From positions 4,588,001-4,652,000 of the forward strand of contig JAJTTP010000001.1 of the NCBI GenBank assembly GCA_023313575.1: a stretch of DNA of 64,000 nt, given 5' to 3'. This document shows positions 46,488-58,131 of this stretch, one piece after another. The first letter of the stretch is position 1. Each line of letters begins with the position of its first letter. Origin of the DNA: Eutypella sp. D-1 (taxonomy: Eukaryota; Ascomycota; Sordariomycetes; Xylariales; Diatrypaceae). The notes below the pieces were generated by a model. The model was not told the origin of the DNA, searched no databases, and saw only the letters and a program-made list of their open reading frames with translations. The position numbers and the translations under genes are program-made.

Positions 46488-47366
46488 TCACAGAGTTCCG
46501 AGTGGGTTATCCGTGATCGTCATGTCCTCTTGATCCCCCTTCGCGTCTTCCTTTTCTTCTTCTTCTTCTTCTTCCTCCTCCCACTTGCCGCGCTGGAAGC
46601 GGAACCACCGCATAAGCACCCTCCCTACCTCAACCCTCCGCCCCGACCACCCGCCGTCCTCCGACTCGAGGCCTAGCCTCCGGCCACCACTACTCAGGAT
46701 CGGCACCGTCTCTCTGAGGACGTCTTCCAACCGCAGCACGGCGTGTTGCGAACCACCCGAGGTCACCGCCCTCCGCGGCTCGACGACGACGACGTCCCAT
46801 TGCAGCCGGTGACCCAGGTCGACTAGTGCCGAGGCGGAGCTGCCCAGACCCTGTGCGCTCCACTCACTAGTGTCGCGGTGCAGGTCCAGGAACCCGTAAA
46901 GTAGGAGGTGCGGGCGGCGTTTAAACTTTGACGCGGCAGCGGCGGCGGTGGCGAACCTGGCAGGCGGCGCCGCCACGACCCTAGACGCGTCATCGTCGTC
47001 GCCGGCGGAGAACACCGAGAGATAGGCCCGGAGGTGCGTGGCCGTGGGTACGTAGACGGTGCGCAAGTGCCTAGAGACGGCGACCTGGTAGATGGGGGAG
47101 CGGAGCAGGCGGTGCTCGGGGGGTTGTTCAGGGCCCGTCGTCGCCTGTCGTTCTCCCCCTCCTCCTCCTCCTCGTCGTTCCTGCTCATCATCTAGACTCG
47201 GCTGCGATGCATGACCGCACACGTCCTCCGCCAGGGAGGCGAGAAAGTCTGCGCGGGACGAGCATATGATCATGGTCGTCGGGTGCACGTGATAATCCAG
47301 GACGTAGCTCAGGAATTCAGATGGCAGGGCCGGCGAGAGTAATGTGCATGATGGGGGAGAAGACAT
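46488..47366 (-). CDS. unknown protein, conserved-looking core
   Basis: A single exon encodes 292 aa from the ATG at 47366; the frame upstream of it has no ATG. I do not recognise the family. The core alternates hydrophobic strands and helices: a first strand in HPTTMIICSSRADFLASLAE, then SRHLRTVYVPTATHLRAYLS, then LLLYGFLDLHRDTSEWSAQG, then LQWDVVVVEPRR. This order of strand, helix and strand is reminiscent of RecA-like or Rossmann folds, but no Walker A loop is present. Low-complexity inserts are a poly-Gly run and, near the C-terminus, nine consecutive Glu (from a TTC repeat on the plus strand). The aromatic motif VGRVLMRWFRFQRGKW precedes the acid tract. It lies tail-to-tail with NUF2 at 242 nt. 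The function is unknown. Confidence 0.7.
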   Translation of the reverse strand: MSSPPSCTLLSPALPSEFLSYVLDYHVHPTTMIICSSRADFLASLAEDVCGHASQPSLDDEQERRGGGGGGERQATTGPEQPPEHRLLRSPIYQVAVSRHLRTVYVPTATHLRAYLSVFSAGDDDDASRVVAAPPARFATAAAAASKFKRRPHLLLYGFLDLHRDTSEWSAQGLGSSASALVDLGHRLQWDVVVVEPRRAVTSGGSQHAVLRLEDVLRETVPILSSGGRRLGLESEDGGWSGRRVEVGRVLMRWFRFQRGKWEEEEEEEEEKEDAKGDQEDMTITDNPLGTL

Positions 47367-47950
47367 GGGGTTCTCAATCAATGGAAGAAAGATAGACCTT
47401 TTTTCTGATCATGTCATTATAACTATAAGTACCTACCGAGACGTTGTAGATCTCGGGAATTCAGAACTGTATAATGTATTTCCTGTCCTGTTCCCCTTAA
47501 ATTGACAAGGATCCGGTTTACCAAGATGAAGGTACTATATACAATATAGCATTTATGCAGTTACTCCATGATGATACATGTTCTTAGTGGATTTAGGTAC
47601 AGGAGGTATGTACAGGGTATGCCCCGCCAACCCATCAGACTGGTACCTGACAATCCCCAGGTCCCCTCGAGGTGCTAAATCAAATGGCGCGATTTTGTGC
47701 TACTACGCAGGTAATTGTGCCAATCATGCGCCATTCCTTTTAACAGTCTCTACTCCGTAGGTGTCTTTCAGCTGTTTTAAGGTGCGACGTCACTACAAAA
47801 CACCAAAACAGCTCCCTCCATACCTAGCTTCACTTTCGTTTTCATCTTCACCTTCACTTAATAACCACGTGACAACAGCTTCGGGCTGGCCTAGCTGTAT
47901 TTCCTATACCCTCTCTCCCCCTCCACATTCCCGACGCGGTGGAAGTGGAA
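47367..47950. other. intergenic between divergent genes
   Basis: These 584 nt contain the promoters of the unknown minus-strand gene and of AP-3 beta. No coding feature is supported. Confidence 0.5.
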
Positions 47951-50519
47951 ATGGATTCCGTATCTAGAATATCTACTCTACTAGAGAGCGGTAAGTTCTT
48001 CTTCCTTTCTCATCTTCTCCAGGTACGCGGTTTCGTCAACTAACTTTTTGGACATGCGACGACAGCCCGGGAGCTGACACTCGATGCCGCTCATGCTGCC
48101 CGGAGTTCGCGAGGCACTACCACCCGGTCTCTACCCCAGGCACAGCTCAAGAAGCTTCTGGATAGTCGCACCGACCGTGAAGTTCTCGATGGCTTGCGAC
48201 GGGTCATCTCCGTACGAACCCCTCTGCGAAGCCCCTTACGAACATGCGAACATGCGAACGTGCTTTCCCGGCTGACCTGTTCGCCTAAAGATGATGTACC
48301 GCGACCAACGAACCCTACCCTTCTTCTCCTCCGTCGTCAAAAACGTCGCGTCCCCCAATCTCGAGATTAAGAAGCTCGTGTACATATATCTCATCCACCA
48401 TGCCGAACAAGAACCCGACGTCGCCCTGCTCTCCATCAACACCATCCAGAAGTCCCTTTCCGATGCGAACCCGCAAGTCAGAGCCCTCGCGCTACGGACC
48501 ATGTCAGGCATTCGGGTCCCTGTTATTAGTCAGATCGTGTCATTGGCGATCAAGAAAGGCGCCGGCGACATGTCCCCTCACGTACGAAAAGCCGCTGCCT
48601 TAGCTATACCCAAGTGCTACCGCCTCGAACCGAATACCTTGCCCCAGCTCATCGACTATTTATCGACCCTGCTCGGAGACAAACAGTACTACGTCGCCGG
48701 CGCCGCCGTCTCTGCCTTCATGGAGATTTGCCCAGAACGCATCGATCTGATTCACAAGCACTATAAGGGCCTCATCAAGAAGATCGTGGATATGGACGAG
48801 TGGAGCCAGCTTGCCACGTTGAGGATGATGACCGTCTACTCACGGAAGTGTTTCCCGAGGCGGACACGTACCGTCAAGGCCAAAGATAAGTCGGCAAATT
48901 TGCAAGATTTCTACGGAGACGGCACTTCGGAGCCCGCAGAGGACGGCGAGAAGGTCGTGGTTTTAGACCCAGACCTCTCCCTCCTCCTCAACGGGATCAA
49001 GCCCCTTTTACAGAGTAGAAACTCGGGCGTCATAGTAGCGGTAGCGCGATGTTATGCCGATCTCGGTACCCCTGAATATGTGAAGATGGCCGTCGGTCCC
49101 CTGGTCGCCCTGCTCAGAGGGGCCCAGGACATACAACAAGTCGCTCTCTATAACATAGTGTCTATCTGCTTGGCCCAACCAGCATCCTTCGTCAAATACG
49201 CCTCCCACTTCCTCGTGCGGGCTACAGACCCAGCCCCGGTCTGGGAGCTGAAACTCGAGGTCCTGACCCTCATCTTCCCCCACAGCGCCCCGCACACGAA
49301 GAGCCTCGTCCTCCACGAGCTCGAGCACTTCTCGCGCGGTACAAATAAGTCCCTGGTACGGGAGGCGGTGCGAGCTATCGGGCGCTGTGCGCTGGCGGAC
49401 CCGGCCACGGCGCCGCGCTGCATGCGCCTGCTACTAGGGCAGATCACGAGCTTAGACGGGACGCTGGCGGCCGAGTCACTGACAGTGATCCGGTACTTGA
49501 TCCAGCAGGACCCGGACGCGCACCTGGGGACGGTCGTACGCCTAGCCAAGAATCTCGACTCGGCCACGGACCCCCACGCCCGCGCCACCATCGTCTGGCT
49601 CGTGGGCGAGTTCGCCGGCGCCGGCGGCGAGGACAACATTGCTGCCGACGTCCTCCGCATCCTGCTGAAGGGCTTCGCCGACGAGCCTGAAGTCACCAAG
49701 CGCCAGATCGTACTGCTCGCCGCCAAGGTCTACCTGCACCACATCAACCGGCAGGCAGAGGCCCAGGCCCAAGCAGAAGCATCCGAAAAGAGCAAGGGCG
49801 AGGGCGAGGGCGAGGGCGAGACAGCACAGGCGACATTACCGCCACCACCGATCACCGATGACCACCCCGTGGCCCGCCTCTGGAACTACGTGTTACTGCT
49901 CGTCCGCTACGACACGTCGTACGACCTGCGGGACCGCGCGCGCCTGTACAGGTCGCTGCTGGGAGTGCCGCAGCTCGCGACGCTCATGCTGTTGGCGCCC
50001 AAGCCGGCACCGCAGGCCCCGAGCCCGTCCGAGACCCGCCGGGGCCTCGCCCTCGGTTCCTCGTCCCTTGTCCTCGCCGGCGCCGTCGGAGGCGTCCACG
50101 GCATCCGCGGCTACGAACCCCTGCCCGACTGGGTCGAGGAGGGCCGGGAGCCGGACCCCAAGCTCAGGGACCAGGATGGCGGCAGGTACGATTACGGGGA
50201 CGGGAAAAGGGCGGTGCCGGCCGTCGAGGCGCTGGGCGAGGCGCCGCCGTCGACTGGTGCGGCGGGAAGGGCGACAAAGAGCAACGGAGCTGGAGAGAAA
50301 ACTTTGGATGACTGGTTAGCGGAGGACGACGATGACGACGACGACGACGAGGCAGAGGAAGAGGAAGAAGAAATGGAAGAAGAAATGGAAGAAGAAAGCG
50401 AAGAAGAAAGCGAAGAGGAGGAAGAGGAAGCCGAGGAGGAATCCGAAGAAGATGACGAGGAAGAGGAGTCCTCCGATGACGACGAAGCTGACGAACTGGA
50501 GGGCTTCCTAAAGTCATGA
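47951..50519 (+). CDS. APL6: AP-3 adaptor complex beta subunit
   Basis: Three exons, join(47951..47990,48066..48211,48291..50519), encode 804 aa. The adaptin N-terminal helical trunk fills most of the chain, with hallmarks MMYRDQRTLPFFSSVVKNV, IKKLVYIYLIHHAEQEPD, NTIQKSLSDANPQVRALALR and RTMSGIRVPVI. AP-3 beta forms the heterotetramer that sorts cargo from the Golgi or endosomes to the vacuole. The two small 5' exons add MDSVSRISTLLES and a helical segment ending LDGLRRVIS. The 75- and 79-nt introns are clean GT-AG, and the third exon opens directly at MMYRDQ. The last 80 residues are an acidic run of Glu/Asp/Ser (about 725-800) in the hinge position. There is no folded C-terminal ear, as in other fungal AP-3 beta chains. 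Low-complexity Gln/Ala and Gly-Glu tracts lie near residues 555-580. Confidence 0.93.
50330..50505 (+). repeat. GAA/GAC-rich coding low-complexity tract
   Basis: The 3' end of the AP-3 beta gene is a purine-rich run of gac, gag and gaa codons, giving poly-Asp then poly-Glu with Ser. It is in frame throughout and ends just before the conserved-looking ELEGFLKS. Confidence 0.8.
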
Positions 50520-51877
50520 GAGCATGAATCACCACCTGACTTATTTAAGCATATATGTATACGACGCATTAGACTTCTCTTTTTTCTTTTTCTTTCTACG
50601 CATGTTAAAGGCGTCGAGCGAGCTAGTCTATACTGAATTTATCACTGAAAGCCTCCCTTTTCCCTTTTTTGAAAAGGAAAGTAAAACTTGCATAGAAGCT
50701 TATCAGGCCCCTTTTACTTTGATCTCTGTACCAAGCTCGGCTTTTCGTTAGAAGTGGATGTTAATATGTAGGTGTGTGTAATTAATCTACCATAGCCTTA
50801 CGTATATACTCTACCAATATCCTGTCCCACGCGATCAAGTGAGTGGTCGGTCCTGCGCGAAGTTTTCAGCAACGGCATGACCTAAATTTGTGATGAAAGT
50901 TCATACATTCTCAGCACTTTCACCGGTGCTGGTGGTGGCAATGTTTCCCGTCTCTCGGTTTCTCAGATCTTGTAAATTGCCACGGTTGTTGAAGGTCAGG
51001 GCAGTTCAGGAGAGGGAGGGCTTGAAGCATATAGTACAAGGCATCGTAACTGTTGGATATAGGAGCAGAGTGTTCCTCGCCACATAGTAGCCGCTGAACC
51101 TCGACTCAATCAAGCTCGTGCACTTAATCGTGCATGAAGCTCGACCATACATCATCGGCGTTGGGCTCCTGCGCGACCACTCCCTTCTCGATACGCTGAG
51201 TGATCACTTACTGATCACTTTGCATCGCAGGAACCTTATGTCCCATTGGTTTGGTTCGGCAGCTCGGCCCGCACGCTGTGGCCCGAGCACTGGTTCACTA
51301 ACTAACGAAGTCAACGAGCCGAAGCCGGAACCGGGACTTTGTTCTAGGTAGGCTATCCAAATTCCCATGTAGTTAGTAGTTTAAGTAGGTATATTAGAGG
51401 AGAACTAGTCGGTGACCCTAATCCTCCATCTATTATTCGCCGGGCCGCGCCTTCGGACTACATGCGATGTGGGGGTCCCACGCCCTTTCAATACGGGGCC
51501 GCCTTTTATTATCCTTGCGAAGTTTTCTCCCTTTTCTCTCGGTAAGGGAATAGTCTAGCCGACGACACAGCAACCAGGGTTCGGGCCAACGCCAACTAAG
51601 GTCGGATGCGATGCCCACCCCCCTATGGACCCTGCCGAGATTTGTCATCGGCAACCCAATTCCGGAATGGGAATGGGCCCCCAGAGTCGTATTCTCCTAT
51701 CTGGCTGATCTAGCTCCAGGTGAATAAACCTTTCGTGATGCCCCGGTTTATTGGAGTCGCCGTCCTTCCCCTGGTGCTGTAGGTGGTAAGAAATCCGGCA
51801 ATATCAGGCTAGTCCTTGCGAGTCCAGCCCGTACCGTAAGAGCTTAGAGAAAGTGCATCGTCGGTACGAGTAGATGA
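50520..51877. other. intergenic, MFS gene promoter region
   Basis: This 1.36 kb region has no supported gene. Short frames show no family character. Confidence 0.5.
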
Positions 51878-53484
51878 ATGACAGTGGAAGATAGTATGGA
51901 AAAGCCACGCCCCTACTTCGAGCCGGGCAGCAGCGTGGAAAACAGACCGGAAGGTCCCCACCCTCCTATCGACAGCGCGATTCGCCCGGCGCCAGGCGGA
52001 GGAGACTCCGAGAAGAAGGATGAGGAGGTGGAGGACTATGCTGCCGTCGCCGTGTCCAGCGACGAGGAGGCGGACGAGCCCCCTAAAGCCGGTCTCACTG
52101 CTTGGCTACAGGTTCTCGGCTGTTATTTTCTTTTCTTCAATAGTTGGTGCGTCCCCTTCCCCCCCCCTCCCCCTTTCCTCGGGTCCTCCCCCGGGCTTGA
52201 GTGCCGTGAAGCGCCTGTTTCGGGCCCCTTCCCGCCCTTAGTAGGACTACCAGTGTCGAACCTCGACGATATCAGTACACAGGCTAACGCGGGACCGTGA
52301 ACGGTCCGTGCAGGGGCATGACCAACTGCTTCGGCGTGTTCCAGACGTACTACGCGCGCGAGCTGCTGGAGCACGTATCGCCATCATCAATATCATGGAT
52401 CGGGTCGACGCAATCGTTTCTACTACTGTTTGTGGGGGTGATAAGCGGTCCGCTGTTCGACGCGGGCCATCTGCATCTACTACTGGGCACGGGCGCGGCG
52501 CTCATTGGCATAGGGTTGATGGCCACTAGCGTCTGCACCGAGTACTGGCAGGTGGTGCTGGCGCAGGGACTCTGTGTTGGCGTAGGCACGGGGTGCCTGT
52601 ACGTGCCGTCGCTGGCCATCGTGCCGCAGTGGTTCGGACGGCGGCACAAGGCCCTGGCCGTCGGCCTCGTCACTTGCGGCAGCAGCTTCGGCGGCGTCAT
52701 CTACTCGCTCATGTTCCAGGGCTTGCAGCCGCGCCTCGGCTTCCCGTGGGCCACGCGCATCATGGGCTTCATGGCCATCGCCACGCTCTCCCTCGCGCTG
52801 TCGGTGCTGCGCCGGCGCAAGGATGCCGACGACAGCACCGCCGAGGCCAGGAAGTCCCGCCCCTTGCTCGAGCTCGCCGCCTTCCGTGAGCGCCCCTACG
52901 TCATCTACTGCGCTGCCATGTGGCCCAGCTTCCTCGGCTTCATCACCCCTGTCTTCTACCTGCAGCCCTTTGCGCTCGAGCACGGGCTCGCCGGGAGCTC
53001 CGTCGCGCTCTACCTGGTGGCGATCCTCAACGCGTCGTCGGTGCCCGGCCGCATCGCCCCGTCCTTCGTCGCCGAGCGCATCGGGCCCGTGCAGACCATG
53101 TTCCTATGCATTTTCGTGACAGGGACAGCGGTGTTCGGGTGGACGGCGTGCGGGAGCGGCGGGCCCGGGGCCGGGCAGGGCAGCATCGCGTTTGCGGTGT
53201 TGTTCGGGTTCTTCTCCGGCGGCATCGTGGCGCTACCTCCCGTCGTGTTGTCCTCCTTCACCCGCGATCCCAGCCGCCTCGGCACTCGCCTCGGCATGTC
53301 GTCCATGTTTAATGCCCTGGGCTCGCTCTTCGGCGCCCCCATCGCCGGCGCCATTCTGAAGTCCAGGGCCGGTGGCTGGCTCGGCCTCCAGCTCTACTCC
53401 GGTTTCCTCTTCATGGCCACCGCCCTCGGCTTCCTCATCTTACGTTTCGTACTCACGGGAGGGAAGATACTCGCCAAGGCCTAG
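51878..53484 (+). CDS. MFS transporter, monocarboxylate (MCH) type
   Basis: Two exons, join(51878..52146,52314..53484), encode 479 aa. An acidic cytosolic N-terminus of about 70 residues precedes twelve predicted membrane segments. The first segment is split by the 167-nt intron and restored as FLFFNSWGMTNCFGVFQTYY, a strong MCT/MCH-family match. Other landmarks are SWIGSTQSFLLLF, the loop PQWFGRRHKALAVGLVTCGS and the second-half segment VPGRIAPSFVAERIG. Fungal members carry substrates such as riboflavin (Mch5) or carboxylates across the plasma or vacuolar membrane. The substrate here is not evident. An in-frame ATG six codons downstream (51896) is an alternative start. The second exon is GC-rich. 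The gene converges on the RTA1-like gene. Confidence 0.9.
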
Positions 53485-53965
53485 GGAGGTGGTGGTCGTA
53501 ACTTGTACGCCTTAAATGTTTTTTCTATTCTTTTTTAGAAAAATAACACGACCTACAGACGTGTCTAATCGGGCTCTAAACTATATGTTGGGATTTAGGA
53601 AAAGTTTGATTTTCTTACGTTGGAAGACCTAAAACAGCTAGCGAATTTCTTATTTATTCTACAGATTACGTCCTTCTTATTCAGTGGCTGATCAGCACTC
53701 CCTGACATTTCGCGCTTATACGCCGTATACGAAAAGCTATGCATACGTATGACTAAAGGTCTAAACATTACATGTATTCAAAACTGACTTAGAAGCAACA
53801 TGGATTATCAGTTATGTCAGATCACTGAGATGTTCTTTAAAACAAAATGCGCTACGTTTATTTCTAGTTCTAACGCTGTGGCATAGAAGATACCGCTCCT
53901 TCACTCCCAAGTAACCCGAATAACCTTACCAAACGTCACAGCTACGCCAAATCATGCAATGCACC
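53485..53965. other. intergenic between convergent genes
   Basis: This 481-nt AT-rich segment is presumably shared 3' UTR and terminator DNA of the MFS and RTA1-like genes. No specific terminator can be assigned. Confidence 0.5.
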
Positions 53966-55194
53966 TCAGACCCTACCATCTACCGCCACTACTTCAGTCC
54001 TCGTTCCGTCCTGCTTGGCGTAGGTCATGCTGGGAATAGGCCTTGGCGCGGTGTAAACTGGACCACCCCTCACAGATGGCTTCTCTACATCTTCCTCTAA
54101 CTCTTTTTTCCCCTGTCTTGCTATGGCTGGGAAGAAGTATCTGACTGGGCACACCGTGAGGAGGAGGACGGAAAGTAGTATCATGCTATTGTGCGCATTA
54201 GATTGCGAAACGAGCCGTTAGTAGCTTTAGAAGGAAGTGTACACCTACCAGCCTTCGAGCGCAACAAAAGACGGCTCGTGCCGCATGATTTGGTTTCCCC
54301 AGCCGTGTACCATCTCGGCGATTCTACAAGAAATCGTAAGTTACACCGATCATGACTACACCACTGCATGATAGAAGGGACTAACCGGTACACGCATCGA
54401 ATAAAGATCGCAGTGTATGCTCCCAGGAGGGCGCAGCAGTACCAGCGGAACCGCCTGTTTTCCCAGGCCCGGCAGGTGCCGGGGCTCGCCTTGCCGGCCC
54501 TGACCTTCCTGCTGACCCTGTGGAAGAATTCCAAGAACAGGAGCCCGAATACCGCCAGGAGAATACACTGAAGCGAGATGCCCGCAATGATCAGTCGGTT
54601 ACCGCTGGTGAGCATCGTCGGGTTCTCCCAGCCGGCGCCGGCGGCGAGCCTACCGCCGATGGCTTGGAGGATAAGGCACGAGATATCCGCCGGTATGAAT
54701 ACCAAGGGATACAGCTGTGGGCGGAGCCGAGAGAGCGACGGGTCGACGGCCAGTGTGATGTGCTTCAGCGTCAGGTAGAGGGATATACAGATGAGCGTGG
54801 GGCCGAGGATGATGGCGCATATCTGTGCCTGGAACGCCTGGCCATTCCAGGGGTTGAGTGAGAGCTGCGTACGGGCCACGTATCCTAGACACGCCGCTTT
54901 AGTAATTTGCAATAGAAGTTGTTCCCTGACGAATTGAGAAAGGGGGATGCTAGAGATATGATGGAGGACTACCCTACCTGCGAATTCGAGACTACAACCT
55001 GCCACGAGGAAGGCGGAGTATCCCCATGCCCTGGCCCATGAGCTAGTGGCAGCATTGAATATCATGCAGAGACAGAAAACAACGGCTAAAACCACGGTGA
55101 CGGTGAGGTTAGGGCGGTATCCCAGCACAGTGGCCTCGACAGGACATCTTGAGGTGACCTCGTGACAATTCCACATATTGGCGTCAGGACCCAT
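53966..55194 (-). CDS. RTA1-like seven-helix membrane protein
   Basis: Four exons, complement(join(53966..54185,54249..54323,54386..54884,54978..55194)), encode 336 aa. The start at 55194 (MGPDANMWNCHEV) fits the short extracellular N-terminus of the family better than an in-frame ATG 40 codons upstream. Seven hydrophobic segments are visible, and family motifs include LGPTLICISLYLTL, YPLVFIPADISCLILQAIGG and FIRCVYRIAEMVHGWGNQI. RTA1/RSB1 proteins are fungal membrane proteins linked to resistance to toxic lipids and lipid translocation. The first intron is 93 nt, a multiple of three with no stop. Removing it restores LEFAGYVARTQLS, while leaving it would insert 31 residues. The other introns (62 and 63 nt) have good branch sites, one being ctaac. 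The C-terminal tail is hydrophilic. The physiological substrate is unknown. Confidence 0.9.
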
Positions 55195-56015
55195 TGTGAT
55201 TCTCCGATTATGATATTCGTACAATATATGTTGAAGTGTCGTAATGGGTATCAGCAATGTAGTGATATAACGATAGCCCCCGAAAAAAATATCTTGCGGG
55301 TGTTTGTTCACCATCCGCGAATTTGGACATGTTCCTGTCTAAATAGTACCAAATTGCGAAGGCACCAGAGAGAGTTAAAGTTAAGCATGAACTGAATTTT
55401 ATGTGTATGGGGATAACCTTAAATACGCCTCACGATGGTTCCGACGACGAAATTTGGCTTTCATGAGTTGATAAGGGCAATGTGGGAAACTATGAGAAAC
55501 TCTCAATTCATTCAAGGAGCGAACAAGGCAGGTGTGACCATTCGTCAATGGCTTTTCATCCCCAAGGAGAAGTTGCATTCCCATAGATTTTAGATAAACT
55601 CATCGAGTCTATTCTGGTAACCTCCATATAGGGGTTCCGGTCATTAATAGAGTGTGGAATTGAACTCAAATGTCAGAGTTTAAAAGAATGCCGTTACGTA
55701 TGCATATATGCAGGGTAGAGTTTATGAGAGAACTCACCCCCGCCCCCCCCCCCCCTTTCGCAGGAAGAAAAAAAGATGAACTCAAGCAAGCCCACGGGGC
55801 TGCCTATACACTATTATGAAGATACAGATAGACGATTCGCAAGGAAATTCCATGCGGTAAACCAGCTCCTTTAACGTAGTTAGTTGCCCCTGAACAGACT
55901 GGTAGGTCTTAAGGGCGCCGTGGTGCCTACGAGCTAAATTGAAAACTTTACTTTGATTTGTGTGTATATACATCTGGTTCGAACGGGTGGACGGTGGATT
56001 CCTGCTTATGTTTTG
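55195..56015. other. intergenic with poly-C tract
   Basis: This 821-nt stretch lies upstream of the RTA1-like gene and downstream of ACC deaminase. It contains a 13-nt C run at 55743-55755. No gene is supported. Confidence 0.5.
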
Positions 56016-57484
56016 CTACTGAATAGACGGGTACGCATTGAGCGCCAGCTGACCGCCGAGGTGTGCGTACAGCACGTTGCTGCCCTCGGGAATCTCCCCC
56101 TTGCGGATCAAGTCCATCATACCGGCCAGGCTCTTGCCCTCATACACTGTAAGTTTGACAGTTAGCTTATATCCCTACTTTAATATCGCCAGAATGACGG
56201 AGTAACAGTTGGCTACTTGGTCTTGAACTGCCAGTTCAAATTCAGAAAAGGAGGAAATATGACGTGAACTCACCAGGATCCGTGATGAAAGCCTCAGTCT
56301 GTGCGCCGAAGCGGATGGCGTCGAGGGTCTGGTCGTCGGGGACGCCGTAGACGCCGGCGTGGTAGCGGTCATCAAGGATGACGTCCTTATCAGTGATGTC
56401 GTCCTCAGAGAGCCCGATGCGCGCCGCCGTCGCCCGCGCGATTCGCAGCACCTGGTCGAACGTCTGCGGCACCGTCGCTGACGCATCGATCCCGATCACC
56501 CGCCGCGCCCGTGAGCCTAACTTCTTCTGTGCCAGCTTGAAGCCCGCGATCACTGAAGCACAGGATACGGTTAGCCGTGAGACGGAAAAGAAGAAGAAAA
56601 AAACTCAAAGCCATATGAATGACGGAAGATAATCAAGGGGTAAAAGGCCTGCACTTACTTCCAGCAAAGGTGCTCCCCGTAACGGCGCAGACGATGATGG
56701 TGTCGAAGAAGATCCCGAGCTCGCGCTCCTGGGCCTCGACCTCGAGGGCCCAGCGGGCGAAGCCGAGGCCGCCGAGGGGGTGGTCGGAGGCGCCGGCAGG
56801 GATGTAGTAGGGCTTGCGGCCGGCGTCGGCGAGCTCGCGCTCGAGGGCGCGCAGCGTCTCCTTGTGGCCGATGCCGAAGGGAGACGGGTCCAGCCGCGAG
56901 TCCGCCCCCATCAGCCGCGACAGCTGGATGTTCCCCACCCGTGAGTAGCCGTCCCAGTCCGCGTCGGCGGCGTGGGCCTTGGCGGCGGCGGAGGTGGAAG
57001 CGGAAGAGGAAACCCACTTCTCCTGCACCAGTGCGGACTTCAGACCGAGCTTCGCTGCCGTTGCCGCCACCGCCCGCGTGTGGTTCGACTGCACGCCGCC
57101 GATGCTAACGAGGGTATCGCAGCCCTGGGCCAGCGCGTCGGCAGCCAGGTATCTAAAAAACGGAGTTAGATTGACCCCAATGAATAAGAAACCTAACGTG
57201 TGGGAGAGACCATAGCCGAGGATCGCGTTCTTCCAAAAAAAAGCCAAGAAAGGAAAATACAGCTAGCAAAAACAAACTCACTCCAGCTTCCGGGTCTTGT
57301 TCCCCCCGTACGCGAGCCCGGAGTTGCAGTCCTCGCGCTTGGCGAAGACCTGGACGCGGCCGCCGAGGGCCTTCGATATGCGGGGCAGCTCTTGGATGGG
57401 CGACGGCCCAGCGAACATCAGCGGCTCCCGCGGGATGCTGGCGAAGGGCTCGGGGAGGACGACCCCGGCGGCGGTGCTCGTCAT
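56016..57484 (-). CDS. acdS: 1-aminocyclopropane-1-carboxylate (ACC) deaminase
   Basis: Four exons, complement(join(56016..56146,56274..56552,56659..57152,57282..57484)), encode 368 aa. This PLP fold-type II enzyme opens ACC, the plant ethylene precursor, to 2-oxobutyrate and ammonia. The signature [20 protein letters not shown] holds the PLP lysine (Lys63). [10 protein letters not shown] supplies Ser90 and His92. The residues that separate true ACC deaminase from D-cysteine desulfhydrase are present: Tyr327-Glu328 in VYEGKSLAG and Leu355 in YAHLGG, matching the positions known as Tyr294, Glu295 and Leu322 in the Pseudomonas enzyme. A Ser/Ala-rich insert ([14 protein letters not shown]) lies near residues 116-130. 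Introns of 127, 106 and 129 nt all restore frame and motif (KLEYLAAD, TFAGMIAGFKL). In fungi the enzyme lets plant-associated species use ACC as nitrogen and may lower host ethylene. There is no signal peptide, so it is cytosolic. Confidence 0.93.
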
Positions 57485-58131
57485 TGCTCCTACTTTCTTT
57501 GAATTTCTTGCCCTTTGGGGTGTTGGATGTATAGTGGTGCAGCCGGCTTGGGGCGGCGTAGGCACGTTATTGAATGGAGGGGTGGGATTGTTGTGTAAAC
57601 CAGTCAAATGATATCAAGGGATGATAAAATAATGAGGTGACTAATTTCTACACTGTTCAGCTCAGTGATCCTCAGCTGGCCGACTTCGTGGATAAGTCAG
57701 CGAGTGTCAGGCCTTTCTTTATATGCGGTAGTAGTAACTATATAAGGAGTCAGGATAGGAGAGGCCCTATCGTCGGCCACATTCGGCCCAGAGGGGAGGG
57801 AGGGGTTGAGGGGATCCGCGATCCACAACGCGCGCGCAAGCGGCGCTCAAAAAAAGCCCGCCGCCCCGAACTCGGTCTACTATCTCTAACAACGGGGTCT
57901 GCCGAGCCAGCCCGCTTTTGGTTGCGACTACGTAACGAAAATGGGGTTGCGGAGATTCCAAACGGCAGCTAATTGAACCGTATCTTTTATCTCTCTATCA
58001 GCCAAGTTACGCTACGGGGATGAATATGCTACACATGTGACATGGTTGAGCTTGGCCCCTAAAAGGGGAGGGCTAGGTTGTCCGTCATAAACGGTGGGTT
58101 GAGTTGTGGAGTGCTCATGGCCCCGGACACC
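57485..58131. other. intergenic, ACC deaminase promoter
   Basis: This 647-nt spacer lies between two minus-strand genes. It holds the ACC deaminase promoter and the HIBADH 3' UTR. Nothing further is supported. Confidence 0.5.

Noticed and set aside
52480..52983. 167-codon antisense open frame inside the MFS gene
   Set aside because: Shadow of a GC-rich coding exon with clear membrane-protein character on the plus strand.
55195..55314. Extended N-terminus of the RTA1-like protein from an in-frame ATG at 55314
   Set aside because: The added 40 residues do not fit the short N-terminus of the family; the ATG at 55194 is preferred.
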